A stretch of 64,000 bases of DNA from Glandiceps talaboti (lineage: Eukaryota; Hemichordata; Enteropneusta; Spengelidae). A model generated the notes under the pieces. It did not search any database, was not told where the DNA came from, and saw only the letters and a program-made list of their open reading frames with translations. Made by a program: the position numbers and the translations under genes. The DNA lies in NCBI RefSeq assembly GCF_964340395.1, contig NC_135571.1:6556453-6620452 (forward strand), given 5' to 3'. Below are positions 24,500 through 37,815 of the stretch, piece by piece. The first letter of the stretch is position 1; the number at the start of each line of letters is the position of its first letter.

Positions 24500-26188
24500 G
24501 TAAGACAATAACTTGACTTGAATATGGTATAATATAACTTATACCTTCTGGTAAGATCCTAATACGATATTATCCTTTAAGAGATTTTCCCTGTCATATG
24601 ATTTGTGCTTAAGCCAACATAATGAATTGTTCTCTAGGGATCTCATTCACAAGGCTAATATATGTAATGTCTTCTAGTATGTGTTTTCATATAATGCTTC
24701 TAGGGTAGGTATGGGTATTTTAGTTGTAATATTTGTGTAACTGCTAATGATTTGAAAATCATGACATTTATTTATAACTAATTTGTTTCGTTCATAATGT
24801 ACTCTTAACACTTTCCTTGTTCCTAAGATCTAGCAAAAATCCATACATACATGCATGTACTGAGAAAAATACAAACATACACACACACACACACAAACAA
24901 ACAAACACATGCATACATGTACACACAAACAAATACAAACACACAAACAAATGTACGCCTTCAAAATTTGTAGTTTTAAAATTTATTACTCGAATGAAAT
25001 TATTGAGTGAACATGGTGAAGTAATATTGATGTTGCATACAAATTTATCTCGCGCCTCCTTTTCAAGATGCTATTTTCAAATGATAATGCATGATCTTAT
25101 CACGTTTGCACCGACTACCTAAACATAAAAACACACATGAAAAGCAAGGATCGAACACATAAAGATTTGAAAACACTGCCAAAAGTGGATTGTTTTTATT
25201 CATAAACAGAGTCCATGTAAAAAGACAAAAATGAAAAAATTCGAAAAGATTTGTGCAAACTACAGAAAACACAAAAAATTCAAAAATGCACAAATTTGAC
25301 CTCTGGAATAACCGATCGATGATGTACTTCTGCACACACTTTTATCGCCGTGTTATGTTTCTACATGTGCAACAGTATGCATCGTTTTTTATTTGTTCTG
25401 TTTTTGGAGTTTCCACGAAACAATCAAAAATATTTATCAGCCTATTGTGTAAACCCGTTTTAAAAAATATATAAAAATGAAAAAAATATTACGATTTGTT
25501 TTCAAAACATTGCCATGTCAATGTAGCCTCAACTTTAAGAATGATTTCCAGTCATGTATAATATCAAACAAATAATTTCATTTCATTTCCTGTCAATTTA
25601 TGAAAATCGGAAATACATAGATGTATGCATCAAAAGAAGCAATATATGAAACGAGAAACCGATGGTACAGTTATTGGATTGAAGGAACTATTCATGCAGA
25701 AACCATCAATTTTTTAAGATCGTTTTCCTTCGGAATTCCCTTTACATGTGTTCATTTCTCTTGGGGCAAGATAACGTTGATGTGCAATACAAATGAATTC
25801 TACCTGTTTACAGCAGTGAGTATAATTCAAATATTCAATAGCATACATCCCATTACTCTTTCATCTATAGTTCTGTGATATCACTACAAAAAGAAACACC
25901 TATAGGGCAAAAATTTCCAGCCACTTTTTTTTACTAACAGGTTCTCACATTTTCATTACTTTTTCAGCAAATGTCATCTTTATTTTAGATGAAAGTCACA
26001 AAGAAAAGTCTCATTTCCATTTTCAAGTAATGCAAATACTTAACAGCATATTAATACCCTAAATTATTTATAAATGTTATTGCGACATCCCTCGAAAGGA
26101 TAATGCCTATGGGAGAATATTTACAGACACTTTTCATTTCAGCAAATTCTCATATTTTCATTACTTTTCAAAATATAGCAACTTTATC
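24500..26188. other. Non-coding AT-rich stretch
   Basis: A short ACAC/ACAAAC tract at 24870-24950. The open frames at 25063-25335, 25253-25474 and 25621-25878 carry no family signature and no convincing splice sites. Confidence 0.45.
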
Positions 26189-26712
26189 TAAGGCCTAAAA
26201 AAAATAATTGGTTCCAGTTACCCGACCCCACCTAGCTTTTCACTGCCGACAATAAACTTGTTTTTATGTATTCGAAAAAAAAAAATTTTAAATCACAAAA
26301 AATTGTGAAGTCTCACGAGAAATAGTGGAACTGACATCAACTTAAAAAGACAAAATAAAACTTCTTCCAATCTGTAATGGCTGTACATCTGATAGGAAGA
26401 AATAAACAACACAGAGACCATTTGGAAAACAATGGAAAATCGAAACTAGACACTCACATGTTTTCCATATGGTATCTGGGTTATTGGTTTCTCCCCATCA
26501 GATGTACAGCCATTAAAGATTGGAACAACAGTTTTGTATTGTCTGTTAAGTTCATGTCAGTTTCCGCATCCACTATTTCTCACAAGACGTCACAATTATC
26601 GCAATTTTATTTATTTTTTCATGAATACGTAAAGTAAAGTTTGGGGTTGGCATTGAAAAACTTGGTGTGGTAGGGTATTAACTGGAACCAAACAATTTTT
26701 TTGTAGGCCTTC
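26189..26712. mobile_element. MITE-A copy 1, head-to-head palindrome
   Basis: Both ends read AGGCCTAAAAAAAT inward, then TTGGTTCCAGTTA. The two halves are inverted copies around about 26460: CCAATCTGTAATGGCTGTAC at 26369 is inverted at 26502. The other copies carry only one such half, so this one is a dimeric foldback form. Confidence 0.8.
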
Positions 26713-27002
26713 TAACATTTTTAACCAAAAGATGATTATTAGTCTGGTTTATATATTTACTAGTTTGTTTTAGCACCAAAACATTTATTGTAGAAAATCC
26801 AATGAAGAAATGTGGTTTTCTTAATACTTTAGATGCAATAAAGATTCTATTCTATTCTGTTTGCTTGAATCCCAAATTGCTCTAAAAGGTTAGTACACAA
26901 CATTTACAATTTTTTTTTCTACAGTGTATGAAAAATTATCAATGCATTCACAATTAATTATGATCAATTCATTAATCATTTCTTGAAATTTCTTCCTTTC
27001 TT

Positions 27003-27115
27003 TCTTCTTTAACCTTTGACATGGCTGACAGCCATCTTTCATTTAACCTTTGACACGACTGACAGCCATCTTTCATTTAACCTTTGACACGACTGACAGC
27101 CATCATGAGTGACCG
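27003..27115. repeat. 33-34-bp tandem repeat, 3 copies
   Basis: AACCTTTGACACGACTGACA followed by GCCATCTTTCATTT; the first copy has ATGGCTGACA. Confidence 0.9.
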
Positions 27116-27679
27116 CAATCTTTCATTTAGACATCTGAAACCCGGTATGACACAAATATTTGATTAAAACTTTAGTCAGCCAGAACAGAACAGAACTTCA
27201 TTTTACCAAAACTGATTAATGATTTACTTCAGACTGAGGTTGTTACCTCAGAGATTTAGACAAATTTAGAAGATTACAAATTGTTGATGAGTTTAGTCAA
27301 GGAAAGCTTTAAGGCACACCTTCTAAATATGTCAAACTAATATTTGCATACAATGATGGTTGCATGATTCATATCTGTCAATGGAAGTTGCCCTGAGAAC
27401 ATTAGATTTAATAATTCAGTGCACATAGATATCACAACTAAACATGATTTAATCAAAAGTTAGGAAAGACAAATTGATAATTCCTTAGGTTTCTGTCAAT
27501 GGCTATATAAGATATCCTGTTCTTGGTTCATTAACTCTTGACAATAATCTTTAAGAACATGATATTGGTTTTGTGGAATGAAGTTGTACAGCGGAAGAGC
27601 ATGACATTAGTACACCTGTAAGCCATACTCCAATTATTAAATATTACTCTAATTCTTAAAGAAACTCACTATGTCTCAG

Positions 27680-27950
27680 GGCATTGTACAAAAAACTAAC
27701 ACCTAAAATTGAAAAAAATAAGCACAGAAGAAAACACTAATAAAATGTCTCAGACGAAATGGCACAAATGACGTACAAAATTGCTGGTTAAATGTTCTTT
27801 CAAATACGTACGAAGAAACTAACACCTAAAATTGAAAAAATGATACAACAGCTATGAAAACACAGAAAAAAACACTAATAAAAAGTCTCTGAAGAAAGGG
27901 CACAAATGACGAATAAAATTAATGGTTAAAAGTTCTTTCAAATACAGTCG
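27680..27950. repeat. Two-copy tandem repeat of about 130 bp
   Basis: ACTAACACCTAAAATTGAAA, AACACTAATAAAA, GGCACAAATGACG and GTTCTTTCAAATAC occur twice in the same order. Confidence 0.9.
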
Positions 27951-28014
27951 GCGAAGAGTAAACATTCAGAAGAGTACTAGTAGATTAAAACAAATTACTC
28001 ATTAACAGAACGTC

Positions 28015-28125
28015 ACACTTTAACAAAAGAGAGTCAACTGTCCTGCAGCGACCCTGGCAACTTGAAATTATAAAATCAGATACTCTCTTAAAAAATGTGT
28101 CTTCAACCCACTTTTGAACATGTGA
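28015..28125 (-). mobile_element. LINE 3' fragment
   Basis: Inverted copy of 35225-35400: AGTGGGTTGAAGACAC, TTGCCAGGGTCGCTGCA, GACAGTTGACTCTCTT and AATTTGTTTTAATCT in order. The translated start resembles the LKTHLF end of LINE RT proteins. Confidence 0.55.
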
Positions 28126-28134
28126 GAAGTTTTA

Positions 28135-28800
28135 GCACTACTACTGAGGTCCCATATGAGGGACATAAAGGTTTTATCATATACCAGTACCTTATCACTG
28201 GCACAGAAACATCATTTGAATCACAGAACTACATAGTAAATCGAGAGTGAATCATTATTTCACATGCAAAAACATTCATTTATAAAAAATCAAAATGGAA
28301 TCATTGTGCGAATGGATATTGACGAGTGCACCACTTACCATATTTGGACAAAGGGCATGATATAAAAAAAGCATGTGTTTGATATGCATGCACTTTCTAT
28401 TAAAATACTTATGAAGAGATACTGGGTAACTCATACTTTGGTCATGAAGATTATTATCATATACCCGATACATCTTTATGATCAAGATATGAGTTTTGCC
28501 GACTGTGCTGTAAGGCGGAAGAGCCCAACTTTAGGAGGATCTTGAAACCATACTACCTAGGTCTGTAAAACCAAAATCCGGGCTATAAAATGTTTTTTAG
28601 TCGTACTCAATTGAACATAAAACTGGCATGGAAATATAACTTGAATCACATAAATAAATAAATTAATAGTGAGACATCGTGTTATTCTTAAAAACTAAAG
28701 ATAGTGAGAAAAAAATCTGAGCCATATCATTGAGCAAATGCATATTGATGAGCATCACTTGCCATATTTGGGCAAAGTGCCAGGGTGTGATATAGACAAT
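28135..28800. repeat. Direct duplication, offset about 425 bp
   Basis: ATTGA(C/T)GAG, CACTT(A/G)CCATATTTGG(A/G)CAA and TGATATA at 28315-28365 recur at 28745-28795, with weaker upstream similarity (GGCA-GGAAA, TTGAATCACA). Confidence 0.6.
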
Positions 28801-29019
28801 TATACCATGTTCAAGCCAATGTTAATGATGAGCCAAGTTTAACAATTACACGTAATATGGAACGTATACTCTGGTTGTTCTACATCATGACAATGTGTGT
28901 CTATATCACAATAACGTGTGCCTATTCACTGGTTCTGCTGTGTGTTCGAAATATGGGTCAAAACATTCAACATTGCCATTACTTTCCCTGATTTTTCTTT
29001 GATATTATTGGCGCTGGTA

Positions 29020-29165
29020 TAATTATATTATTCTCCAATATTTTTCTTCATTCAGCAGGAAAATACTCGTGACCTAAGGGATACCACTAGAAGTAACTAG
29101 AAGTAGTGACAAAGGCCCCCTAGGCCACTCATATATTCCTTGGCTGAAAAAAGAAAAATATAGGG
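29020..29165. mobile_element. Foldback family B, copy 1
   Basis: ATATTTTTCTTCATTCAGCA at one end and TGGCTGAAAAAAGAAAAATA inverted at the other. Inner blocks GTGACCTAAGG and TAGTGACAAAGGCCCC match copies at 30255 and 46163. Confidence 0.65.
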
Positions 29166-29789
29166 GAATAACATCTAATTCTTACACCATTTCAGTGCAC
29201 AAACTCTCCATTTAATAAAATTGGAAAGCACACAGGGTATATCATTATAATTCGCATCATTTACAGAACTGAAATATAGAGAAATTTACTTAGAACTTAG
29301 CATCATATGATTTGTTAATTTTTATTACGATCACAAAAACCACAAAGTTATGAGTACAGCTCGCTCTATAAATCTGTACCTGTCAACTAAACAATTACTG
29401 GAAAAAAACTATTTTCAATTTTTCAAAATGAAATAGCTCAAACCATTTCTTGCAAATTCAAATATCACTCCTTTTGATAATTCATGAGCACTGCTTTCCA
29501 CTTATTAATATGGAAAGGTTATAATAATATCTGAGGGCTCTTTTATTATCAGTAATATCAATTTTCCATTTTGGAAACAGAAATATTAAATTTTTTGATA
29601 TTTTGATTGAAAGAGATGTGATGATACAGTTTTCCTAATCATAAATCCTGCCTCCCGGGCTGATTCGCCCACTTCTTGGATCTAAATTATCCATTGCTAT
29701 CAAAATGAAAATTGTGATTAGTGCGAATATTAAGTGATGCTAAAGAAAGATGGTAAAGTTGGAGGAAAAAAATTAAAACATATTGCCGT

Positions 29790-29895
29790 GCTGGGTGGTA
29801 CTGTGACAAAGCACCCTCAAGCTTTTGGTCAAGAGCAAGTGGAAAGGATAAAGTGACACCATGTATCTTACAGTCTACTTGCTGGACGGTGGATA
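29790..29895 (+). repeat. Dispersed repeat, copy of 16770-16920 family
   Basis: GACAAAGCACCCTCAAGC, then GTGACACCATGTATCTTACA. Confidence 0.5.
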
Positions 29896-30254
29896 ATTGA
29901 TTTTACGCATAATAATTAAGTTATTTATAAGGCAAAGGAAAAGATGGTCTAGTTGTGATATTCTGATCTTTATGCCTAGATTTCGATCGACTATAACTTT
30001 ATGTTTTTGTAATTCAAGGAAAAAATTATGACTTATATAATCATTGCGTGACAATCAATATTGTTTGCAACACAAAAGTAGTGAAAATTATCAAGACTAT
30101 TTATTATGAACATGATTTATTGTGAAAAGCTTTCCTGTTAAATATCCAATAAAAGTGGAATAGTATATGAAGACTTACTCACAACGAATCTTTCGGTTGT
30201 AAAGATTGGTGGTTTTTGGCAGTTCTGTTAATTATTCACTTAACACCAAGAGAC

Positions 30255-30545
30255 TGAAATTAGATTATTCCTCATATTTTTCTTCGTCCAGCCAGGGAAA
30301 GTATGAGTAACCTAAGGGGCCTTGTCACTACGAGTTGCTAGATCACTAGGGACAAACTCTTATGTCACAAGTATTTTCCGGCTGAATAATATTAATAACA
30401 ATTTGGAACATTTCGACTTTTATTTTGAGTACCACAGAACCAGTGATATAGACATGGGTTATAGTGATATAGAACAACCAGGGTATATAATCCATATTTT
30501 CTGTTCAAAGACTTGCTTTCTGCATGGTAATATTTCCCAATACTA
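30255..30545. mobile_element. Foldback family B, copy 2
   Basis: TATTTTTCTTCGTCCAGCC, AACCTAAGGGGCCTTGTCAC, AAGTATTTTCCGGCTGAATA, then GAACAACCAGGGTATATAAT shared with 46548. Confidence 0.65.
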
Positions 30546-31063
30546 CAAAATCATACCAGGCTACAATATCCTTGAACCATTCAGAGTATATTTTAATAGC
30601 CTCTAAAACAGCTATTTTTTTTCAGTTCTGGTCAATAGGTGTGAGCACATTTTCCATTAACTTGGTTTTAATATATATGAAGGTAATAAATCAAACAATT
30701 TTTATATATTATTTTATGAGCAGATGAGGATTTAGATAAAATCACTTCAGTGACTTTAAGTTTAAAGAAGCCGCACTGATAAGAAAATTTTACTATCGGC
30801 ATATTAAACACATAATCAGGCAAAAGATTTGCATGACAAGAATATTAATTCCATTAATTTTGACTTCGTTACATTTCCATACAATTATAATAAATTTGGT
30901 GAGTGCTTTACTGAAATTCAGTTTCCATAACATTTCTATATTTCTCATTGTAAAATATATTTTAAAAAATATGGGTAGGTCAGTCAGTTAAAAAAACTTA
31001 AAAAGCATATTTTAAAAAAAGTCAATGTCTCACATGTTGGAGATTCTTCAATTCATGGCATAC

Positions 31064-31703
31064 TTAGGCCTAGAAAAATAATTTGTTTGGTTCTGGTTAC
31101 CCAACCCACCTAGTTTTTCACTCCCGACCCTAAACCTTTTTTTTTTTTTTTTTTTTTTTTACATATTTGAGAAAAAAATAAAATAAATCGCAAAAATTGT
31201 GAAGCCTCGCCAGAAATATATAGTGGATGTGGAAACTGACATCAACTAAAAAAGACACTATAAAACAGTTCTTTCAATCTGCAATATGTACATCTGATTA
31301 GAAGAAATAAACAACACAGAGACTATTTGGAAAACAATAGAAAATCTGAACTAGACACTTTCACATGAAAAAAGATAAAAAATAAAAAATCTAGCTACCC
31401 CACCTATTCTAAAATTGAGCATAATCGGAACAACACACAATTGTGAAGCCTCGCCAGAAATATATAGTGGATGTGGAAACTGACATCAACTAAAAAAGAC
31501 ACTATAAAACAGTTCTTTCAATCTGCAATATGTACATCTGATTAGAAGAAATAAACAACACAGAGACTATTTGGAAAACAATAGAAAATCTGAACTAGAC
31601 ACTTTCACATGAAAAAAGATAAAAAATAAAAAATCTAGCTACCCCACCTATTCTAAAATTGAGCATAATCGGAACAACACACAATTTTTTTTATTATGCC
31701 TTA
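31064..31703. mobile_element. MITE-A copy 2 with a 244-bp internal tandem duplication
   Basis: Left end TAGGCCTAGAAAAATAATTT then GGTTCTGGTTACCC; right end ACAATTTTTTTTATTATGCC. Segments 31196-31439 and 31440-31683 look identical base for base. A pure T tract lies at about 31139-31160. Confidence 0.8.
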
Positions 31704-31704
31704 G

Positions 31705-33215
31705 TCTGAATGATTTAGATGATTTAGAAATGATAGTTAAGCCTTAAAGTCAGAAGGAAACTACGAACCATTTGATTCTGTCAAGTTCTCAAGTTTCAGC
31801 AATAAAAGATAAATTTTCAATCAAATACGCCCTTGTGGGTACCCATCGTACAATGAATCATGGCGTTGTGATTTTTTCTAATCCTGATACTACATGTATG
31901 TGATCACATGCTTCCATGTAGAAGGAATGATAATGATACTGATACAAACAAAGTAACAGTATTAGTTAAGAGTGTGTGTGCATGATATAAATGTATCTAT
32001 CAATTTCATTTATATTAGCTTGAGTTAATTTTTCTTTCATAATTGGTAACTTATAGTTCTTTTAATACACTGAGTGGATTTATTGTAATTTTCAAATCAT
32101 TCTTAAAGTGTTACAGATTCAACCATACTATAAAAAAAATTCATATAATTATCAGGTAAAAATGTGCACTTGTCATTGGTAAACATATCAATTTCATTTA
32201 CTGGTTTAATTAACATGAATGAAATTGGTGAATTATTTCCTGGAATTCATCTAATCTTTTTAAAGTGTTACAAATTTCTTAGCATTACGAAAAAGAAAAT
32301 TTTCCTGTACAATAAAATAAAAGTGAGAGCATGATAAAAATATCAATTTCATATGCAATCAGTGGACATGATATGTTCACGGAATAATAAAAATATCAAT
32401 TTCATATGCATTCAATGGACATAATAAACAAAATTATTTCTTGAAAATGTATTTTACTGTAATTTTTCAAATCCTTGAAAATAAATACACTAATATAGTA
32501 ATAATTGGATCATTTACAGATAATTGTACCAATACACTATATCAAAATTTGATACAATGAGTATAAATGTCTTTAATGAGTGTTACATGATAGCAGTTAC
32601 CCTGTAATCTTCCATGACTCTCCATGCAAGATGGAAATATAAACGTTTAATGGGTTGAAATAATTGGCATTTTATTTTCCCTTACAGCTAAATTTTCATC
32701 TCAGAAAGTTATTTCCGAATAGGACACATTTTATAGAGGAAATGAAAGATCTGTCATGCTAGAACGGAGAATGTTTGCCTATACTTACAAATTAACCTTG
32801 ACGGAGAAGAATCTACTTGGAATGTATTATTCTTCTGTGATATTTTTGTTTCAGGTAAAGAATTACTTTATTCTATGTTTGTCTATGAATGTATGTTCTC
32901 AATCAGGTATTAAGTTAGTAACAAAGTAATTACAAATTACACAACAGGAGTTGCTGTTATTTTGAATGGTAATAGTTTCACATCACTGCCTGGATGCTTC
33001 AATCAATAAATCCAATCTAATTGATTTTTAGGTCCATACCCTAAATTCAGCACCCCAATGCAATGTTACTGTAATATGTTATGTTATCTTATGATATGTC
33101 ATCATTAATATTAAGATGTCCTATGTAGACTTAACAAATTATAAAGTATATAAAAAAAAAATATTTATTAATAAGTTTTTAATTTACAAAAAAAAAGAGC
33201 CACATCCAGCCCTCT
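31705..33215. other. Non-coding, no clear feature
   Basis: A short two-copy repeat (AAAAATATCAATTTCATATG) at 32334 and 32387 is the only structure noticed. Confidence 0.5.
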
Positions 33216-33217
33216 GG

Positions 33218-33412
33218 CTTATAGGACACAAAGAATACCAAATTAAATACATACATACAATATCAAATATATCTTAGTTGTAATAAAGGTTTTCCTACAG
33301 TTAAAGGCTTCATGTACTTATAGGACATAAAGAATACCAAATTAAATACATACAATATCAAATATATCTTAGTTGTAAATAAAGGTTTTCCTACAGTTAA
33401 AGGCTTCATGTA
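33218..33412. repeat. 99-bp tandem duplication
   Basis: Both units start CTTATAGGACA(C/T)AAAGAATA and end AAAGGCTTCATGTA; the second lacks one CATA unit. Confidence 0.9.
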
Positions 33413-34429
33413 AAAGGTTTGCGCGACTTTTTGATAAAATCAACCTCTAATTAACATACATAATACAATGTCTAATTTTTGGTATTTTAGCAATTTTCAA
33501 TGACTATATAAAGGGAATACAGCCCAGATGTGGAATGCAGTTTCTATGTTATTTGTGTCTCATGTGAAGAATTAAGTTACTGAAATATAACTCAGTATTA
33601 CCTGTCAGGCATGTACATGGTTTCAAAAAAAAAACACCAGATGGCTAAAAAAAAATACCTTAAAGGATCACTGCTAAGATCTGGACGTTTTCTGTGAGTG
33701 TTATGGTTTCCATATGAAGAAATATTTACAATATAATATTCCAGTTACCGAAATATATTTATTTAGTTATCTTACGTGTAAAGGCATTGGAATTGACAAA
33801 TTCACACAAACAATCAGCTCATGATAACAAAAATCAGTAAAGGACCAAAGCTAAGATTTGAATGTTTTTGCAGGTATTCAAGGTCGAATAATCAAAAGTG
33901 TTCAAAGTGTACTCTAGATCTGATGTGTGTGCTGAATTCAAGAATAGTATAACATGAGAGAGCAGCCATGATTTTTCATTTACCTGTTTGTCACCATTTT
34001 TCTTTCTAAAAGACAATAACAAATGACTTAAATACTAAGTAATTAGGTCAGCGTAATACAACATGTTTCACAATCTAGTAAACCATCATTTATTGCAAGG
34101 CTTTGCACGATAGTGCCATCTGTGTTGAAAATTGTTACGCATGCCGATTTCAACCAAACCTGGCACAAATGTCATGTGGGGGTATTCAAATGCTTGCATG
34201 CAAATGAAGTGTATGCAGATGAACACGTAGAGTTGAGATGTGTGTTCCTTATGCATATGTTGAGAGGATATCATGAAGATCAACCAGTAAAGGTTCTAAA
34301 CAAACCTGACACTACCTCCCTAGCCTAATCAAAAATACACACCAACAGTATAATCGGTCCATTAAATTGCAACTCACCCTTAGGGGGAACAGGTAGAGGA
34401 ATATAAATTGTGTAAAATCTATTTCTAAC
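33413..34429. other. Non-coding; possible repeat at 34100-34320
   Basis: 34130-34180 (ATTTCAACCAAACCTGGCAC) resembles dispersed repeats of marine invertebrates. Frames on both strands here are not supported as genes. Confidence 0.35.
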
Positions 34430-34895
34430 ACAGTAAGGGGTGTGAGATCAATAGTTCAATGCAGGATAAAAAACTAAATTCTTTTATTTTGCGGCTGGGA
34501 GGGTTTCGAGTCATTTTAGTTCTCATCCTACAAAATCGATTTTACTTTTAAAAATGAATCTGTTTTGTACCCCAAAATACAAAATTAAAGTATTTCTAAA
34601 CATGTCATCAAATGGAGAAATTGAAGAATTTTCACTATTATACGTTGCGCTAAAATACAGTAAAGTGTCAACAAAAGAATTTCTTTTTTCCCTCTCTACA
34701 TATTGGCTTTATATTCATAGCACTACATACTGCTGCATACTGATTTGAAATGATTGTTGTCTCTGAAATATTATTTTAAATTTTGGCCAATTTAATTAGA
34801 GGGGGGAGGGGTCTGAGGTCTAACTAAAAGAATTTAGTTTTTATCCTACATTGAACTATTAATCTTGACCCTAATGAGCTATTGCAACCTATATC
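34430..34895. mobile_element. Foldback element
   Basis: Arms about 34440-34484 and 34828-34875: GAT(C)AATAGTTCAATG, AGGATAAAAA and CTAAATTCTTTT recur in inverted order. An open frame between the arms (34554-34748) has no family match. Confidence 0.7.
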
Positions 34896-35224
34896 CATAC
34901 TTTAAATCAACTCAAAAATTTTACGGGAGAAATACAGCAAGAAATTTAATTTCATGAATTTCTTACAGGTTACGTACTACTACTATTTCAAATAACACTT
35001 TGACAAATTTCAAATATTTCAAAATTTGATTCATTAATTATAACATTGATTAAATATTACGATATTTTCTTGTATGTCTTCGGGAATAAATAAATGTACT
35101 TTTACTATCAAATACTGAGTTATTAAAAATATAATATTTCTTACAATTATGCCAATAGTTAGTAATGACTGTGCATATACATGTAATTCAGTACATTATG
35201 CAGTTTTTCGAGTAGTAGTGCTAA

Positions 35225-35400
35225 CTGTTCACATGTTCAGTGGGTTGAAGACGCATCTTTTCAGACATTATCTGATTTAATGATTTTGAGTTGCCAGGGT
35301 CACTGCAAGACAGCTGACTCTCTTTTTTCAAATGTGTGATGCTCTTAGTAATTTGTTTTAATCTCAAATGTCACTCTAACAATTATAGCCACTGAGTATG
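35225..35400 (+). mobile_element. LINE 3' fragment
   Basis: CAGTGGGTTGAAGACGCATC then TTTTCAGACATTATCTGATT, giving a GLKTHLFRHYL-like end with a frameshift, followed by a 3' UTR shared with 28015-28125. Confidence 0.55.
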
Positions 35401-36424
35401 TCAACATTTTGGATTTTGTATGTTTAATATTTTCACACTACTGTCCAAGAGCCCTTAGTCTAGCTACTATATTATGTACAGTCGTTTTCATTTTTTCGAT
35501 GATCTTGATCTCTCTCCACATGTATAGTCAAATGGACAAATTCTACCAAATATCTAGCTAAATCTTCTGCTGGGGAAAGGGTGAACAGCACAAGTCAGTA
35601 GTAATCCATCACATACTGACAGGAAGTTATAATTGCAGTTGTTTTTAGTTGTATTACTGATGGTTATCTTTGCAAGAATTCTTTCCTTGGCTCACTATGA
35701 TTTGAAGTAAGTACAACATGATACCAAAACTATGTAAAAAGCAAGAACAAATAATGTACATCTCCAAGTTAAAACTTAAAGTTCACTGAGCTTAAGCTTT
35801 GCAACATTTCAATCAACGTGGGTTGCAGCATACCACGGCATTGTCACCACCCAATCTTACAACGTACAGATACATACAATTTTTTTTTACAATAAGGCTT
35901 AACATCTAAATCTCCCATTTTCAGGCAATCACATTACCGTACAAAAGTATTGACAGATTTACTGATACCATCCTTGGGTCTAGCTGTTAATTTTCTTGAA
36001 ATCATTTTAGAAAAGGGGTAAATTGTGGATTATGAATTTATGTATAAATTATTTCGATTGGAAACCGCATTTGATAATAATTAATTTATATGCCAATATC
36101 TCTATTTAGACAAGGTGGGTGGCCTACCTTGGGATATTAATCACTTTTACCAAAGGCTGGGATTTTGTGTTTACATATACTGTACTGTACAGGATTAAAA
36201 GACCCTGGAAACTGCACCCACGCTCACACATTTTCAAGACAGGCGAGTCCCAGACGGGTTTAAAATTCATTTTTAATAACTCACACTAAATATAACTAGG
36301 AGCACATATCTTTAACAGTCACAACAGAATTATACAGAGATGGTTGATCAGGGCTGTGGTATCTCTTGGATTTATCGGTAACTAAGAAATTATGTCATAA
36401 TCTTATATTAAAGGGGAAGACCAC
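35401..36424. other. Non-coding, no clear feature
   Basis: AT-rich unique-looking DNA with no exon-like segment. Confidence 0.45.
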
Positions 36425-36426
36425 AC

Positions 36427-36790
36427 CAGGAAATACAGGTGTTTTCTTAAAGTTTGGGTTCTGGATCAAGAGACAGTACACGATTTCACATCATATACAT
36501 TTCACATGAAACACCAAATTAATAGCAGATGTACATATGGTGTATGTGTTAGATGAACAAATTGAATATTCATAACTATTCTAGGACTCATGAATATTCA
36601 GTGTTCATCTAATGCATATGTATGTCTGCCAAGTCCTATGCTATACCAGTCATGGAACCATTGACAATGAAGGTAAACTGTTTCAATTTGGTATTTCTTG
36701 GTAATCAATGCAAATTTATGGGGTGTGAAATCATGAAATGACTCGCCAGACCCCAAAGTTTGCGAAAATACCCTCCTGTACTTCCTGAAG
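36427..36790. mobile_element. Foldback element, most complete copy of its family
   Basis: Outer blocks CCAGGAAATACAGG and CCTCCTGTACTTCCTG are inverted; inner blocks TTAGATGAAC and ATGAATATTCAGTGTTCATC meet near 36575. Partial copies lie at 8080, 22555 and 47995. Confidence 0.75.
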
Positions 36791-36955
36791 AAGTGTTAAA
36801 TGCACCTCTGGAACATGGAAATTCCTTGATTCCAATTTTTTTAATTTCTTCAGATTTTGACATATGAAGTAAAACCCAAGATAAATTAACTAAATATGTC
36901 TTTCATATTATAGTTTCTCACACCTGGTACCATATTTTTGTTTGACTCAGAACAA

Positions 36956-36999
36956 ACTGAGCATGACCTATCAGTAAACACTGATAGGTCATGCTCAGT
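36956..36999. repeat. Perfect 20-bp hairpin with a 4-nt loop
   Basis: ACTGAGCATGACCTATCAGT, AAAC, then its exact reverse complement. Confidence 0.95.
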
Positions 37000-37290
37000 G
37001 GTAAAATGAGATTGGAACTCAAGTGGAATTTCCCTACTTACCACCCTTGAACAAAGACAACGCTAGAGAACCCTGGTAAAATTAGATTGGAACTCAGGTA
37101 GATTTTACCTACTTACCACCTGTAACAAAAACACAGGAGGAAACCCTTGTAAAATGACTTGGGAACTCAATTTTACATGTGTCTTTATAACCACCCTCAA
37201 CAAAAACACTTAAACACTGGAAACCTTTACGTTAGTAAAATGACTGGGAAACACAGGTAGATTTTACCTACTCACTACCCTTTACAAAAT
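37000..37290. repeat. Tandem repeat of about 80 bp, 4 diverged copies
   Basis: GGTAAAAT-AGATTGGAACTCA, TTTACCTACTTACCACC and AACAAAAACAC blocks recur. Confidence 0.8.
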
Positions 37291-37411
37291 TGATTATCAA
37301 CATGTCCATCACACTTATACAACTATTGAATATCTCTTGCTAATTTACAGTGCCAGATTTTATTGGCCCCAATCCTAGCTATTACTATTAGTAAAAGGCT
37401 ATTGTATGTCA

Positions 37412-37815
37412 GGAATTCTCGGTATCTGCAATACAATTCTATGCATCGCTAAGGAGTCAAATGGAACGCAGTCTCACGACCGCGCTTGCATTTGTCAACA
37501 CCTACACTTCTGGTCGCCTATGTCAATACATGTGAATGTTTCTTCTAAACAGTTTAAGTTGTAACAAATAAGATAAACGCAAGTTTTAAGCTCATATAAT
37601 TATGGAGGTGGGAAATTTAAATATGTACAGTATCTTTCCAGAGCAAAATTACAAGAGATGTCTACAACTGAAAATGGGAAAGAAACATTCCTGTGTATTA
37701 GCATAGCCGACCGGAAGTGTAGTTGTCGACATTAGAATGCGTTGTCGCGCGACTTCGTTCCATTTGACTCAACAGTTATGTGTAGAATTGTATTGCAGGT
37801 AGCGAGAATTGAGAC
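37412..37815. mobile_element. Foldback element with CpG-rich arms
   Basis: Arms 37412-37525 and 37705-37813. Inverted blocks: AATTCTCG, CTGCAATACAATTCTA, GAGTCAAATGGAACG, CTACACTTC(T/C)GGTCG. Confidence 0.8.

Noticed and set aside
26377-26637. Plus-strand frame of 86 codons
   Set aside because: Lies across the centre of the palindromic MITE-A copy.
34113-34328. Open frames on both strands
   Set aside because: Neither shows a family signature; the DNA resembles a dispersed non-coding repeat.
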